Assembly: GCA_037447655.1 (NCBI GenBank)
Contig: JBBHKE010001255.1
Span: 71,501 to 121,403 of the forward strand
Length of the DNA: 49,903 nucleotides
Source of the DNA: Zygnema cylindricum
Taxonomy: Eukaryota > Streptophyta > Zygnematophyceae > Zygnematales > Zygnemataceae
Reading direction: 5' to 3'
The notes beneath the pieces were generated by a model. It had not been told where the DNA came from, searched no databases, and saw only the letters and a program-made list of their open reading frames with translations. The translations under genes and the position numbers were made by a program. Positions 9,215-20,258 of the stretch are shown piece by piece. How positions within the stretch are numbered: the first letter of the stretch is position 1; each line of letters starts with the position of its first letter.

Positions 9215-9539
9215 TTATTCTTTCCACACACTTAAACTCATATTTAGCCAGGTCCAAGTTGCCATCGCTAACATAATTTCAAATTCAGTCCCTTTAACCA
9301 CTAAGAATGGGAGTTCAATTTTCACCCTCTGGCCTGCGTCATCTGAGAATTCGATTTCCATGGCTTTGATGATGCCATGGACAGGTTGGCTATCGCTGCT
9401 TACCGTGCTCAAGCATATGTTACTCGGGCAGATTTATGCGGAGTTCTTCAGGCATTTTCTGTAAGGCGGAAGTGGTAATGAGGTTGGGGAGTGCTCCAGT
9501 GTCGACCACTTCGTCTTCGTATCCTCCGTACCCGTTGAG
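9215..9539 (-). pseudogene. Gypsy retropepsin (aspartic protease)
   Basis: The minus strand at about 9512-9420 encodes V-V-D-T-G-A-L-P-N-L-I. D-T-G-A is the catalytic loop of a retroviral-type protease (codons at 503-492 of the 9-kb block). It is followed by A-L-P-like beta strands and, in 9412-9215, by L-P-F-L-V-V and F-E-I-M-L-A-M-A-T-W. The last matches the I-L-G-x-D flap-distal motif, with Asp lost. It cleaves the polyprotein in Gypsy elements. The frame changes between the two halves and a stop separates it from the gag tail. Confidence 0.7.
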
Positions 9540-10459
9540 CTATAAGTTACCCGTCCGGTTCAGTATAAGAGCTAATGACAAGGCTTTGTAGTTTTTATCG
9601 AATATAGGGGTTTTCGGATCTTTGGACAAAAAGACTGCGGTTGGCGAAGTGGCCCTACTGACCCTCTCTTTTCCAGAGTGGATTTCTTCTCCGAATGCCT
9701 GAATGAGGATTTCTTCGGGCACGCTGTGGGAGGATGCTAGAGTCTTTACGTGGATGAGGGCAAATGGCATGAGGTGCCGGACTAGCATGACAGTCGGTTT
9801 GGAGGAAAGAAGGGTACCTTTCGGTGAAGATGGAAGTGAATTCGGTTTCAGCGGATCCTTATCCTTTCCTTCTTCCTCGTCATTCTCGGAAAAATCTGGG
9901 ATTGGCGGAGGTTGGGGAGTTTTATTTTCCAAGTGTTCTGCCATGGATCTCTCGAACTAGTCCTGATTGTCCTTTTTCTCTCGTGCTAGTGACTCTTTTT
10001 CCCGTTGTTGTTTCTCGCTCTGGTAGTTCTCGAAACCGTGAGGCAATTGAGGTTTGGGAGGAAGAGATTGCGGATGAGTGGGTTTGATTTCGAGGCCAAT
10101 GTTGCTGTTCAACATTACTGCCCTGGGAGTAAAAGACAAAGGACTTGTAGCTTTCTGATTGTGGTCCCTGTAACCAATTTTCTGCCTGTCTTGTCTTTGC
10201 ATAGAGGTGGAATTGCGGAGTTGGAGTTTTATTAGCACCCGATGTGATTTGAAGCTTAAGCTCCGCGAGCTTTTGTAACAATTTATGTTTCTTTGTTTGG
10301 AGTCGTTGTGCTGGCGTGAGCGGAGCATGCTGGGAAGAAGATCCCAAGCAGAGGGCAACCAACTCTGCAGCCATTGCGGTTAGTTGTTGACTCTGCTGCT
10401 GGATGATGAATTCCGGTGTAAGTCTTCTTGTAGCCAGCAGTGTTAGCTCCGGTTCCTTC
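9540..10459 (-). pseudogene. Gypsy gag C-terminal region
   Basis: It reads R-L-T-P-E-F-I-I-Q-Q-Q-S-Q-Q-L, then A-A-E-L-V-A-L-C-L, then K-H-K-L-L-Q-K-L-A-E-L (a probable coiled coil), and a Pro/Glu-rich end. The same segment is recognisable in the chimeric element at 31861-32298, which confirms the frame. Two overlapping frames (10617-9922 and 10358-9957) show a frameshift near 10200. At 10459 it is cut by the gag-only Copia insertion; the upstream part resumes at 14753 once the insertion and one CCTTC copy are removed. Confidence 0.65.
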
Positions 10460-11728
10460 TGTTGTCCATAGCCATATTCAGCCATGGATTTACCCTCGGA
10501 AGCACCACAGACTACCCAAACACAGCCTACTTTGAATAAACAAATAATTCTACAGAAATATGAAAACAAGTTGAAACTGCAAAGACCGATAGTTTTTAGG
10601 CTATAAAATAACCTCACAAAATTTCAGAAAAAAATAATGAACAGAGTGATCACATCATCTGGTCAAAGTTGCAGAAAAACAGTCTGCCAGAACTTTGATA
10701 AAACCGGCCAGCTTCACAATGAAGTAAACCACAGACCAGGCACACAATATGCCTGAAAATCTGTAGCAAATTAAAAAATAAAATGAGGAACATACATGCA
10801 AAATTTCATATAATTTTGCCAACAGATCTGAGAGCAATACTCAGACAAAATTACCAAAAATGACCATAAACAGTTTTTTGGTACAGAAAGTTCCTATGAC
10901 TTAAAATGACTAAGTCCTACAAATATAAACTAGAGCTCACTACTAAACGTACGGAGGCATACCAGCCGTACGCTATCTACCAGCTACTTCAATTAATGTT
11001 AATATACCTGAATGCTTCAAAGTATGTCAAAATGAGTAAAAGTACACTAATAACTAATTCACAAAAAGACAAAACAATGCTTAACCAAATATTTACACCG
11101 ACAACAAAATCGTATGCTGAGTCATTGCGTGTAAGTCAACAAGACTCCACGAATCTCGTAAAACAATCCGAGCCGTCCAAAAAAAGATATTGTGTGATTG
11201 AAGCGATTTCGCGTCACCACTACTTGAAAAATACCGGCGGCCTTTGTCCGCCGTCCGTCGCTCTTGTTCGGCACCCTCGATGTCGCGCCACGTAATCCCA
11301 AATTCCACTTGACGAAACGACGTCAAACCATCCAAATTTGTCCGTACCGCAATTACGTACTTCGCCATAAATTACGCTTACCAATTTTAAGTACTCCTGT
11401 AAAATAGGATTCTTTGTACCGTCGCGTCCTTTTCATAAATGCCACCTGTCGCATTATGTTTCGTACGTGCGAAGTACCATTTCAATCTCTTCGAATATTT
11501 TACGTCGGATCGCGTCGCAATCCGCCGTCCATTTCTTAACGCATTCCGCGCCACTCAATTACTCCATCACGTCCCTTGAATTTTACTCATACATTTACTC
11601 CCCCAATCCACAAATCCATTCGAACCTCCATTTGTATAACCACATTACTTCCGGTAATAACATACGCACGAAACGTCGCGTGCGCACAAAATGTCGCGTA
11701 CGCACGAAACTAACATTTCAAAACAACA
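10460..11728 (-). repeat. 3' LTR of the gag-only element
   Basis: It starts TGTTGTTTTGAAATG (minus strand, 11728) and ends GGACAACA at 10460. It matches 13482-14752 base for base except for scattered differences. Open frames inside it occur in both LTRs because the LTRs are copies, not because they are genes. Confidence 0.88.
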
Positions 11729-12370
11729 CTCCCCCGAAATTTTAGTTTCGTGCACCCATAATAAAGTATGCAACGTATCAAATGTAACTGTACCTTTCCG
11801 TACCTCCAAATTTCTCCTTTTTTTTTCTTCGTTCAAACGTCACCACTGCTTCCGCTGACGTCACCACTGTTCCTGCTGCCTCCAGCCATGTCTTCTGAAA
11901 TTCGTCTTTCCACAACACACCATTGCTTCCACTCCCTCCTTCCAAATACGTCCTTCTCGACTACGCCATTATTTTTCTTGCCTCTTTTTAGGTCTTCAAA
12001 AATATATAAAAAGATCTTTTCAATCTAATTTCAAAATTCAAATACCAAATCCGAATCTTACAAGGTTGGCGAATGTGAAAAGTGACTACCTTCATAAGAC
12101 ATACATGTCATATAAATCCTTAACGATGAAAGACTTTCTATAAATTCATGTTCCCAAATAAAATCCTCCATAAATTTATTTTTCACGATGTTTTCTCTTT
12201 ATCACCTTTTGCAAATGTTTTCTTCTATGGTTGGTCTTTTGATTTCTGCATCTTCTTTTCTTTGTTCTCTTACTGCAGTTCGATGTCTTGCCAAAATTTA
12301 TACCTTTATCACAATTTTCTTTTCTGATTTTTCTAATTTTTGTTGTTTTAGTTTCTTTCCCACTATCATG
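11729..12370 (-). other. Internal non-coding part of the gag-only element
   Basis: AT-rich, no pol motifs on either strand. It ends at the polypurine tract beside the 3' LTR. This is where pol would be in a full Copia. Confidence 0.55.
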
Positions 12371-13507
12371 TCATTTCTCTTTTAATCCAATTTTCTGAAC
12401 ACCTTTCATCTCTCTCTCTCTAAGTACAGTAATCTCCTCATGCAAATTAACTTCAGTTTCCACTTCCAAATGACCTTCACCTCCTCCAACTATTCTCACT
12501 TCAATAACCTCTTCCTCTTGTAAATATTTATCACTCACCAATCTGTCATTGGAAAAATTGACAAAATTGACAGAAACCAAATCCTTTTCTGTCACCTCTT
12601 TCTCCACTCCATTTTCGGTGGCAGCACATGTTTCCCTTCCTTCCTCATTTTCTATATTTAGAAAAATAACAGTCGGCAAGTATACAAATTCATCAACGGG
12701 AAGTGTAGCCCTTCGTGTAGGGGGTCGAACCCGATTGTCATCCCATCCATTTCGAAAATTTCGTGTGACACATGCACTTTTATAAAGTGGACATACTCTA
12801 AAAGTATGTCCTAAATCATTACAATAAAAACAATTTTCTGATTTACCACTTTTTCTATTTTTATGAAACTGTGATCTAACACCTTCAAAATTCCCCCTAT
12901 CTTTTAAAGCCTCTTTATCATCTTCTTCATCTTAAACAAATCTGATAGCTAAAGGTAAGCTCTAATCCTTTTTATCAACTTGTTTTAATCTATTTAAAGC
13001 ACACCTATATTCTTTAGGTAATCCTTTCATTAACAAGAGAACCTTTTGAACATTTGTAAAGTTTCCTCCTGCAATATTATTTTCTGCAAACAATCTTTGC
13101 AAACTAAGGCAATATTTCAACATGCTACCTCCAGCATATTTATATTCAAATATTTTTGTAGCACTAATCATCTAATGATACACAGAAGTCTTTTGATAAG
13201 TGCATTCTAAACACTTCCACAATTCAGCTGCACTCTTCACATCAAGGTACATCATTACAAATTCCTTAGTCATAGATAGCTTGATAATCCTCAAGCACTC
13301 CAGGTTTTTCTCCTCCCATTCAACCGACGTTTCGACACATGTCACGTCCACCACATCCATAAGCTCCCTCAACTTGAAGTAGCTCTCCATAATACTCCTC
13401 CAACAATAATATTCAGTTCCATCAAATATGGGTAAGTACGATTCATCCAATATGGGTAACCATGGGCGTGGGCCTATAACCTGTTGTCCATAGCCATATT
13501 CAGCCAT
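12371..13507 (-). pseudogene. Gag of the non-autonomous Copia-type element
   Basis: The start M-A-E-Y-G-Y-G-Q-Q is encoded in the LTR (ATG at 13507-13505). The primer site follows as Q-V-I-G-P. The capsid part has Y-L-P-I-F-D-G-T-E-Y-Y-C-W and a UBN2-like helical region. A CCHC knuckle C-F-Y-C-N-D-L-G-H-T-F-R-V-C lies near 12830-12780, followed by an acidic tail to 12371. All parts share one frame; stops occur at 13172 and 12962 and near 12930. Gag would form particles and bind RNA; here it may have exploited the polymerase of related elements. Confidence 0.75.
13471..13481 (-). promoter_or_regulatory. Primer-binding site of the gag-only element
   Basis: Minus strand GGTTATAGGCC directly follows the LTR end ACA. 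It differs by one base from the GGTTATGGGCC of the other elements. Confidence 0.75.
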
Positions 13508-14752
13508 GGATTTACCCTCGGAAGCACCAACAGACTACCCAAAAACAACCTACTTTGAATAAACACAGAATTCTATAGAAATATCAAAACAAGTTGAAAC
13601 TGCAAAGACTGATATTTTTTAGGCTAAAAAATAACCTCACAAAATTTCAAAAAAAAAATAATGAACAGAGTGATCACATCATCTGGTCAAAGTTGCAGAA
13701 AAACAGTCTGCCAGAACTTTGATAAAACCGGCCAGCTTCACAATGAAGTAAAACACACACCAGGCACACAATATGCCTGAAAATCTGTAGCAAATTAAAA
13801 AATAAAATGAGGAACATACATGCAAAATTTCATATAATTTTGCTAACAGATCTGAGAGCAATACTCAGACAAAATTACCAAAAATGACCATAAACAGTTT
13901 TTTGGTACAGAAAGTTCCTATGTCTTAAAATGACTAAGTCCTACAAATATAAACTAGAGCTCACTACTAAACGTACGGAGGCATACCAGCCGTACGCTAT
14001 CTACCAGCTACTTCAATTAATGTTAATATACCTGAATGCTTCAAAGTATGTCAAAATGAGTAAAAGTACACTAATAACTAATTCACAAAAAGACAAAACA
14101 ATGCTTAACCAAATATTTACACCGACAACAAAATCGTATGCTGAGTCATTGCGTGTAAGTCAACAAGACTCCACGAATCTCGTAAAACAATCCGAGCCGT
14201 CCAAAAAAAGATATTGTGTGATTGAAGCGATTTCGCGTCACCACTACTTGAAAAATACCGGCGGCCTTTGTCCGCCGTCCGTCGCTCTTGTTCGGCACCC
14301 TCGATATCGCGCCACGTAATCCCAAATTCCACTTGACGAAACGACGTCAAACCATCCAAATTTGTCCGTACCGCAATTACGTACTTCGCCATAAATTACG
14401 CTTACCAATTTTAAGTACTCCTGTAAAATAGGATTCTTTGTACCGTCACGTCCTTTTCATAAATGCCACCTATCGCATTATGTTTCGTACGTGCGAAGTA
14501 CCATTTCAATCTCTTCGAATATTTTACGTCGGATCGCGTCGCAATCCGCCGTCCATTTCTTAACGCATTTCGCGCCACTCAATTACTCCATCACGTCCCT
14601 TGAATTTTACTCATACATTTACTCCCCCAATCCACAAATCCATTCGAACCTCCATTTGTATAACCACATTACTTCCGATAATAACATACGCACGAAACGT
14701 CGCGTGCGCACAAAATGTCACGTACGCACGAAACTAACATTTCAAAACAACA
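13482..14752 (-). repeat. 5' LTR of the gag-only element
   Basis: TGTTG start at 14752, CA end at 13482, 1271 bp. It carries the gag ATG 26 bp before its end. The near-identical partner is 10460-11728. Confidence 0.88.
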
Positions 14753-15463
14753 CCTTCGGGTGAGCGGAACTCGGCGTCCCCAAGGATAGAGGAGTTGAAG
14801 TGAGAGAGGGTTAACGACAGTTTCTCCTTCTCCAGAGAAAAAGCGAACAATATTATTTCTTTAGGAACTCGATTCTTTTCGGAAACATTACGTTTCCTTA
14901 TGCTCGAGGAAGCCGCAAGCCTCGCATTTCGTTCCTTCGGTGGTGTATTTAGTGTGGATTTCATTTGAGATCTAGGCGTCATCAAACTTTGGAAGTTTGA
15001 TTTGTCGCTGTTGGGATTGCGATATTTTGGACCTTTCTCCTCGGGGAGTCGGACGGTAAGTGTCCTTAGTAACTGGCGTCTTTTGCCCCCCTCCTTCCCC
15101 TTTGAGCCTTTTTTACTGCTTCCAAGTCCTTTCTGCACGTTTTTTCTCCCATTCTTTTAGCTTCAAGGCCAGCTCGGGTTTAAGTTTCCGTGTGCAGTGC
15201 TTCCACCCATGTCCGGATTGTTGACAATTTAGGCAATTGTAAAGAAAACCTCTATCGTCTGCTCCCATTGCCGGTTGTGACCCGGTGTCAACCACATGCC
15301 TCCCTTTGAGCTTCAGCAAAGCTTGAAGTTCATCATTTTCCTCCTCACTCAAGGAGGTCTCCCCGACGAATCTTGCAAAATTTGCGCGGGCCTTGCCAAT
15401 CACAGCCTTCTCTCTTGCCTCACTTTGGACAAAGTGATCGTACAACTTCATCGCCACCAGCAA
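14753..15463 (-). pseudogene. Gypsy-DNMT element: gag nucleocapsid region
   Basis: The minus strand encodes C-L-N-C-Q-Q-S-G-H-G-W-K-H-C, a CX2CX4HX4C knuckle, then a Lys/Arg-rich stretch. A second cysteine cluster follows (C-E-A-C-G-F-L-E-H-K-E-T). The cluster and the sequence up to 14753 are homologous to 31674-31840 in the chimeric element. Two frames (15463-15113 and 15138-14734) overlap, showing a frameshift near 15120. After removal of the insertion the sequence runs on at 10459. Confidence 0.7.
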
Positions 15464-16590
15464 AATGCCCTTGGCTCAGGGATTAATGTCTTGAATTGCG
15501 TGTCCAGCAATCTAATTATCGAAAGAAGTCAGCTTTGTTGGCCCGAATGAATTACGGATGACGATTAAATATTTGGTTGCCATCGCCGGAAGATCAATAG
15601 TGGACAACTTTGTCTTCTGACAAACGCCGGAAAGTCGGTTAAAGAGGGTCTATATAGTCTCGTTCTTCAAACATCAGAATTCCGTGAATTCCTTGGTTGC
15701 CATCGCCGGAAGATCAATAGTGGACAACTTTGTCTTCTGACAAACGCCGGAAAGTCGGTTAAAGAGGGTCTATAGAGTCTCGTTCTTCAAACATCGGAAT
15801 TCCGTGAATTCCTTGATTTCAGACTCGCTCCTTTCGCTGTAGAGGAGTCTCAAGATGTTAAGCAGGGTGGTATAAGGGTAAGGATTGGCAACCATACGCG
15901 TTGCTGCCTGGGAGACCTGGATTGCTTGTAGCTGGTTAACATAGGCACCTCCCTGTGCCTGTAGTTTCATGTCCTGTGTGAAGGTTGCAGTCACAGGGGT
16001 TGCAGCCGTCGCAACCAAGTCAGCCTCCGCTTGTAAAACTGCAGTATCCAGGGCTGGATCCGAGATCTTGATGCCAGGAGCCATCAAAAGAGGTTGACGC
16101 TCTTTGTAATCTGTCAATGCCCCTCGAGAAAGGTAGTTGACCATTATGGGAAAGAGGGTTGTTTCGAAGTCATCCGGAATGGCTCCTCCCCGGTACTTAT
16201 GGATTTCGGATTGTGTGAAAGATTTCCACAATACTCGAAATCCGAAAATGCGATCCTCGAGCTATCTCCCGTAAAGATCTGAATATCCCCCATTTTCTTT
16301 TCTTCCTCTGCAGAATTCGTGAAATGGGAAGAAGGAGGCCTTGTGGGACTGACAAACTGAGCTGGCGAGACGACTCCTGTGTCCTCTTCCTCGGGAACGA
16401 ACACTCTCCTCTTTCGTTAGGAGGTGGTGCCTTGAAAGGTGTGGATCCCTCTCCCACAAAAGAAGTACCAGCGCTTGAAAATTTTGTTGGAGGAAGGATG
16501 TTCCCCACTACTCCTCTATATCCAAGAGAGTATTGTTCTTCCTTGAGAACTTGCTCCACCGATGGAATGTGGAGGCGAGGTCGCCTCAAA
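15464..16590 (-). pseudogene. Gypsy-DNMT element: gag capsid region
   Basis: The frame 16231-15770 has W-K-S-F-T-Q-S-E-I-H-K-Y-R-G-G-A-I-P and later P-Y-P-Y-T-T-L-L-N-I-L-R-L-L-Y. It sits between a Pro/Ser-rich N-terminus and the zinc knuckle, where capsid belongs in Gypsy gag. Upstream, I-Q-I-F-T-G-D-S-S-R recalls the entry of retrotransposon gag domains. A 120-bp tandem duplication (15573-15812) and several stops break it. Identity as capsid rests mainly on position and composition. Confidence 0.55.
15573..15812. repeat. 120-bp direct tandem duplication in gag
   Basis: 15573-15692 and 15693-15812 match almost exactly (differences include TATATAG versus TATAGAG, and CATCAG versus CATCGG). 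120 is a multiple of three, so the duplication keeps the frame, adding 40 codons. Confidence 0.9.
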
Positions 16591-17134
16591 GGAGATCCTT
16601 GCGGAATGGATGGTGGAGGGGACGGAGATAGAGACGGAGACTGCCGGGACCTTCTAAGAAGGGCGTCTGTCTCCTAGCTCGCCTCCTAGATGTCTCAAGA
16701 GGTGGAGTTCCTAAGCCAGATGACGGAGAACGTCGGTGAGGCGGTGAGTAGGCGGGGACGTCGTGTTTGTACGGTATTACAGGTAGATCCAGTGACCCAC
16801 AACCTTCTGCACCAAGAGAAAAGGATGAAGAGGGAGAGGAGGCGGCAACGTCCCAGGGCTCTGTTGTAAGACCCGGGGAGTGAGAAGATGGAGGAGGAGG
16901 AGAAGATGGGAGATCTCATGGTGAAGGGGGTGTTGACGGCCTCAAGGGAATGTGAATCCTCTCGTCCCGTCGTAACTCCACCAAAGCCTCCACGGCGGAA
17001 GCAACCTCCACCAAGACAAAGGTAGGCTATTCTTTGGGAAGAGAAGCAAACTCAGGAGGTAAATTTGCACCCAAACCCTCCATGTTAGGTACAATGTTTT
17101 CCCCCCCTTTTCGCTGCAGAGGAGGCTCCCGGGT
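16590..17134 (-). pseudogene. Gypsy-DNMT element: Pro/Ser/Arg-rich gag N-terminal part
   Basis: Minus-strand frames are rich in Pro, Ser and Arg with stops. It joins T-R-E-P-P-L-Q-R-K-G-G-E-N next to the minus-strand Copia insertion at 17135. The first part of gag resumes at 29064. No defined domain. Confidence 0.5.
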
Positions 17135-18023
17135 TGAAATTTTGCTGTCGCCATTGACCCACAGATTGAACAGCCTATGTAAAGCCTCTAGAATAATATT
17201 TGCCCCTTCCACTTTCCCACTAAATAAGTGACGCCCAGGCACACAAATATTCTAACCACCCTCACCCCTGTGAGGAGAAGACTCCCTTGAGTCAAACGCA
17301 AAAAGAGTCACTGAATTTGCTCCCCGGAGCAGGAAGATATGGCTGGTCAAATATGACCTTTATAGTTACAAGCTCTCTTAGAGAGAGGTACCTAAATTTC
17401 ACTAAGTCTTGGTCTACCTAATCACGACTACCTACTACTAAGCCCTATTCCAATAGGAACACTATATAATACAAGAAGGTATAATAGGAGATGTACTTAT
17501 TGTACGGCCATTGTACGACATGTTCTACAAGGTGACATCTGTCAAATCGGGAGCCATGGTTCCTCCTCCCATCTTCTCCAGTATCAAATAATGTGGTGCC
17601 ACGTGTCACCGCGTGACGCTTACTCCAAATGACGCCAAAAGCTCACTTCGCGTGGCGGCTACAATGCCGGTCGTCTGATCATAACATATTTTACACGGTT
17701 CAGATTCGCGTACATGCATGAATTGCTCCTTTTCGTTAGTCTGCTATTAATTAGCTGTTGCGTTAATGTTTATATATTTTTGAAACCCGTCACGTGTATC
17801 GTTTCGATAACTCCCTAGTGAATAAGGCTTACGTCTACATACTAGTTTCACAGACCCAGGTTCAAATTTGGGCTTAGGCATCATTTTAGTAAATTATCCT
17901 CTACTTCAAATTCTACCACTTTCTAAATATGGCGGCAGCCATGGCGTGCCTTTGATCCTCACTCTCTTTTTTTAAAGTAAAACTAAAATAGAGAAGTGAA
18001 CTATTAATTACCTCTTTTCAACA
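17135..18023 (-). repeat. 3' LTR of the minus-strand nested-host Copia
   Basis: It has stem-loops at 17373-17388, 17345-17358, 17318-17331, 17280-17293 and about 17261-17275, and a B-box-like string near 17868. It retains an ATG (17154-17152) at the gag start position; the 5' LTR copy has ATT there. Confidence 0.85.
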
Positions 18024-18480
18024 CTTCCCTTAATTCCTACTCACCTTTTAATTTTAATACACAGTTTTCTCTGCAATATATGAACTTAGGGAAGGCACTT
18101 GTTTTGTCATCATGTCTGCAATCATTTCTCTATCAATTTTATAAACCAGTTTAATAATTTTATTTTCAACCTTCTTCACTGACAAAGCTTAGTCTAATAT
18201 CCATATGCTTAGCTTTGTAGTGATGTTTTGGATTAGCTGCAATAGAGATAACTACTTGATTATCACAAAAAACATTTTGAGTTCTGTCTTCATGAACCCA
18301 AGTTCTTCAAGAAGAGATTTCACCCACATTAATTCTTTGGTGGCAGCACAAGAAGCCATGTTTTCAGCCTCCATAGTGGACTGAGCAACTACTTTTTGTT
18401 GTTTGCTACTCCAACAACATGCACCAGATGCAATTTGCAACACATATCCAGTCGTACACCGCCTTAAAGGCACATCTCCA
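18024..18480 (-). pseudogene. Copia RNase H
   Basis: The frame 18473-18252 shows T-T-G-Y-V-L, C-C-W-S-S-K-Q-Q-K-V-V-A-Q-S-T-M-E-A-E and K-E-L-M-W-V-K-S-L-L. These are the classic Ty1/Copia RNase H motifs; the Glu of M-E-A-E and neighbouring residues contribute to the active site. The end toward 18024 is followed by the polypurine tract and 3' LTR. A stop separates it from RT at 18474-18494. Confidence 0.85.
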
Positions 18481-18940
18481 TAACTGGCATCACTTCAGGT
18501 GGTGATCTCTGTGTGCTCCCCTCCCAAATGCAACCATAATTCTCTTGTCCCCACCAAATACCTCATCACCCGTTTGGCAGCCTCCCAGTCTCTCTTTCTT
18601 GGTTCATTTAGAATTCTAAAGACACCTACAGCTGCAGCTATATCCGGACGGTTACAATTCATAAAATAATTTAAATTGCCTACAATCTCCCAATAAGGGA
18701 TATTTTCCATAAATTTTCTTTCTATCTCATCCATCTCATCATTAATGATCAATATTCCTCTCTCTTCACTCCCCTCAAACACTTTCTTCAAATCTATAAG
18801 AGTAGTACATCCGTTTGCTTTTTCCATCTGAAATTTTTCTAGAATATTACCAATAGCTTCTTTTTGAGTGAGTCTTATAAATCTATTCCCTCTATCTCTC
18901 TCCATCTGAATTCCCAAAATATACTTTGCTTCGTCGAGAT
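18481..18940 (-). pseudogene. Copia RT, C-terminal part (3' side of the nested insertion)
   Basis: The minus strand begins D-E-A-K-Y-I-L-G-I-Q-M-E-R-D at the insertion and goes on to N-Y-F-M-N-C-N-R-P-D-I-A and A-A-K-R-V-M-R-Y-L. It is the direct continuation of the RT ending at 24689 (F-D-I). Joining the two sides removes the 5.7-kb plus-strand element and one CTTAT copy. Confidence 0.88.
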
Positions 18941-18945
18941 CTTAT
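18941..18945. repeat. Target site duplication CTTAT (left)
   Basis: Partner at 24684-24688. Both abut the TGTTG start and the CA end of the plus-strand Copia. Confidence 0.85.
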
Positions 18946-19834
18946 TGTTGTCTTTTGGAAAGCTCCCAGTCTCAAAGCAGCGCAGCAGCGCAGCAACTAT
19001 ACAGACAGCAGCGCAGTTGCTATACAGAAGAGCAGCGCAGCTGCTATACAGCAGAGCTGCGCAGCAGCGCAGCAGCAGAGCAGCGCAGCAGCGAAGCTGC
19101 GATACTGACAGGACGAACGCAGCTGCGGTCACTTTGGATAAGATCCGTACAGACAACGCCAGGACGAACGCAACTGCGGTCACTTTGGATAAGATCCGTA
19201 CAGACAACGCAGCTGCTACTATCTTGGATATGATTTGGTGCAGGACACCGCAGCCGCGGGTGATATAAATGTGATCCGGTACGGGACAACGCAGCTGCGA
19301 TTAATATGAATCTAGTCAACGGACGAGATTCATAAGAGTATCACAAGTGACTTAGCCGACAAGTATTTGTACAGTAACTTAATATAGATTCTGAGTAATA
19401 TTGACTGTACAATGATAGATTGGGTTGGCACGATCAAGAACACGTAGATCTCACTAGGTGGGTTGATTCTGGACGTACCTCTCAGGTACACTGTTATCGG
19501 CGGTAGAACACCGAAAGTATAAGACTTAGGACTTAGAACATTTTTATGTATCCAGACTTCCAAGTAGTAAAACTGCAGACAGTTTTTGGGAAACTTCTGA
19601 GTATTATATCTTGAGTGTTGTTGGGTCAATTGTGCTGAAACTTTGGGAGTTGTCAGTGTTTATGTTACTCTATATTCTGATAGAGTTTTGTGAGATTTGG
19701 ATGCTTGTATAAGAATTGGTGATCACTTAAGAACAGCTGTTTGGTAGGATTCTTGATAGCTTCTGAGAGTGTATCATGTCTACATCTACTACTACTGCTG
19801 CTCCTCCACCTGCACCGGTGGTTGTAGAACAACA
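18946..19834 (+). repeat. 5' LTR of the plus-strand Copia
   Basis: It starts TGTTGTCTTTTGG and ends GAACAACA. U3 holds a minisatellite built on GCAGC and GCTGCTATACAG (about 18970-19105) and a 51-bp tandem pair (19110-19160, 19161-19211). The gag ATG is at 19776, 59 bp before the LTR end. Confidence 0.88.
18970..19211 (+). repeat. Minisatellite in LTR U3
   Basis: Irregular GCAGC-rich repeats with repeated GCTGCTATACAG, then two copies of a 51-bp unit starting AGGACGAACGCA. The 3' LTR has a shorter, rearranged version (about 23890-24085). Confidence 0.8.
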
Positions 19835-20258
19835 GGTTATGGGCCTGTCATCAAGAATTCCTATCTTTTCCGGGGATAAGTATGTTTACTGGGCGGATAT
19901 GGTGGAGACACATTTTGAAAATGTCAATCTTTTGGATATATTGGATGGTTCTTTGGATGAATCTGATCCGTCATGGTCTAAGAAAAATACGCAGGCTCGT
20001 TCTATTTTGAAATTTTGTATATCTGAGGACTTAGCTAAGTCTCGGATAAAGATGAAAAAAGCAATTGATATCCTCAATGTTGAGCAAGTAGAGGCTTTTA
20101 ATTCAGAATTTGGAAAGAAAGGTCAATTTAATCAGCAAAGTAATCAGTTTACCCAATTTAGACAATTTAATCTGGGGGGAAATAGAAAATCCAACAATGC
20201 ATGTTTTTATTGTAGTGAGAGAGGTCATGGATACAAATTCTGTCCTAAACTTAAATAA
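19776..20258 (+). pseudogene. Copia gag, internally shortened
   Basis: The start ATG lies inside the 5' LTR; the first 20 residues are Ser/Thr/Pro/Ala-rich. The primer site is translated as Q-V-M-G-L. Then S-S-R-I-P-I-F-S-G-D-K-Y-V-Y-W opens the capsid. The capsid is short: after A-R-S-I-L-K-F the frame soon reaches N-S-E-F-G-K-K and the CCHC knuckle C-F-Y-C-S-E-R-G-H-G-Y-K-F-C, so roughly 100 residues of the usual UBN2 domain appear deleted. TAA at 20256-20258 ends it, but the same frame runs on without further stop into pol. Confidence 0.85.
19835..19845 (+). promoter_or_regulatory. Primer-binding site GGTTATGGGCC
   Basis: It directly follows the LTR end ACA. It is complementary to the initiator tRNA-Met anticodon arm and is in frame inside gag. 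Confidence 0.85.

Larger units (their letters stand above)
10460..14752 (-). mobile_element. Complete gag-only Copia-type element (TR-GAG-like), target duplication CCTTC
   Basis: It has two nearly identical LTRs (10460-11728 and 13482-14752), perfect 5-bp target duplications CCTTC (10455-10459 and 14753-14757), a primer site at 13471-13481 and a polypurine tract TTTCGGGGGAG at the inner edge of the 3' LTR. The internal region is only about 1.75 kb and encodes gag alone; no protease, integrase or RT motif is seen. It is non-autonomous and would depend on a partner for pol. The near identity of the LTRs suggests one of the youngest insertions here. Confidence 0.88.

Noticed and set aside
10906-11295. 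129-codon frame repeated at 13930-14319
   Set aside because: Both copies lie inside the two LTRs of one element; identity comes from LTR duplication, and no protein motif is present.
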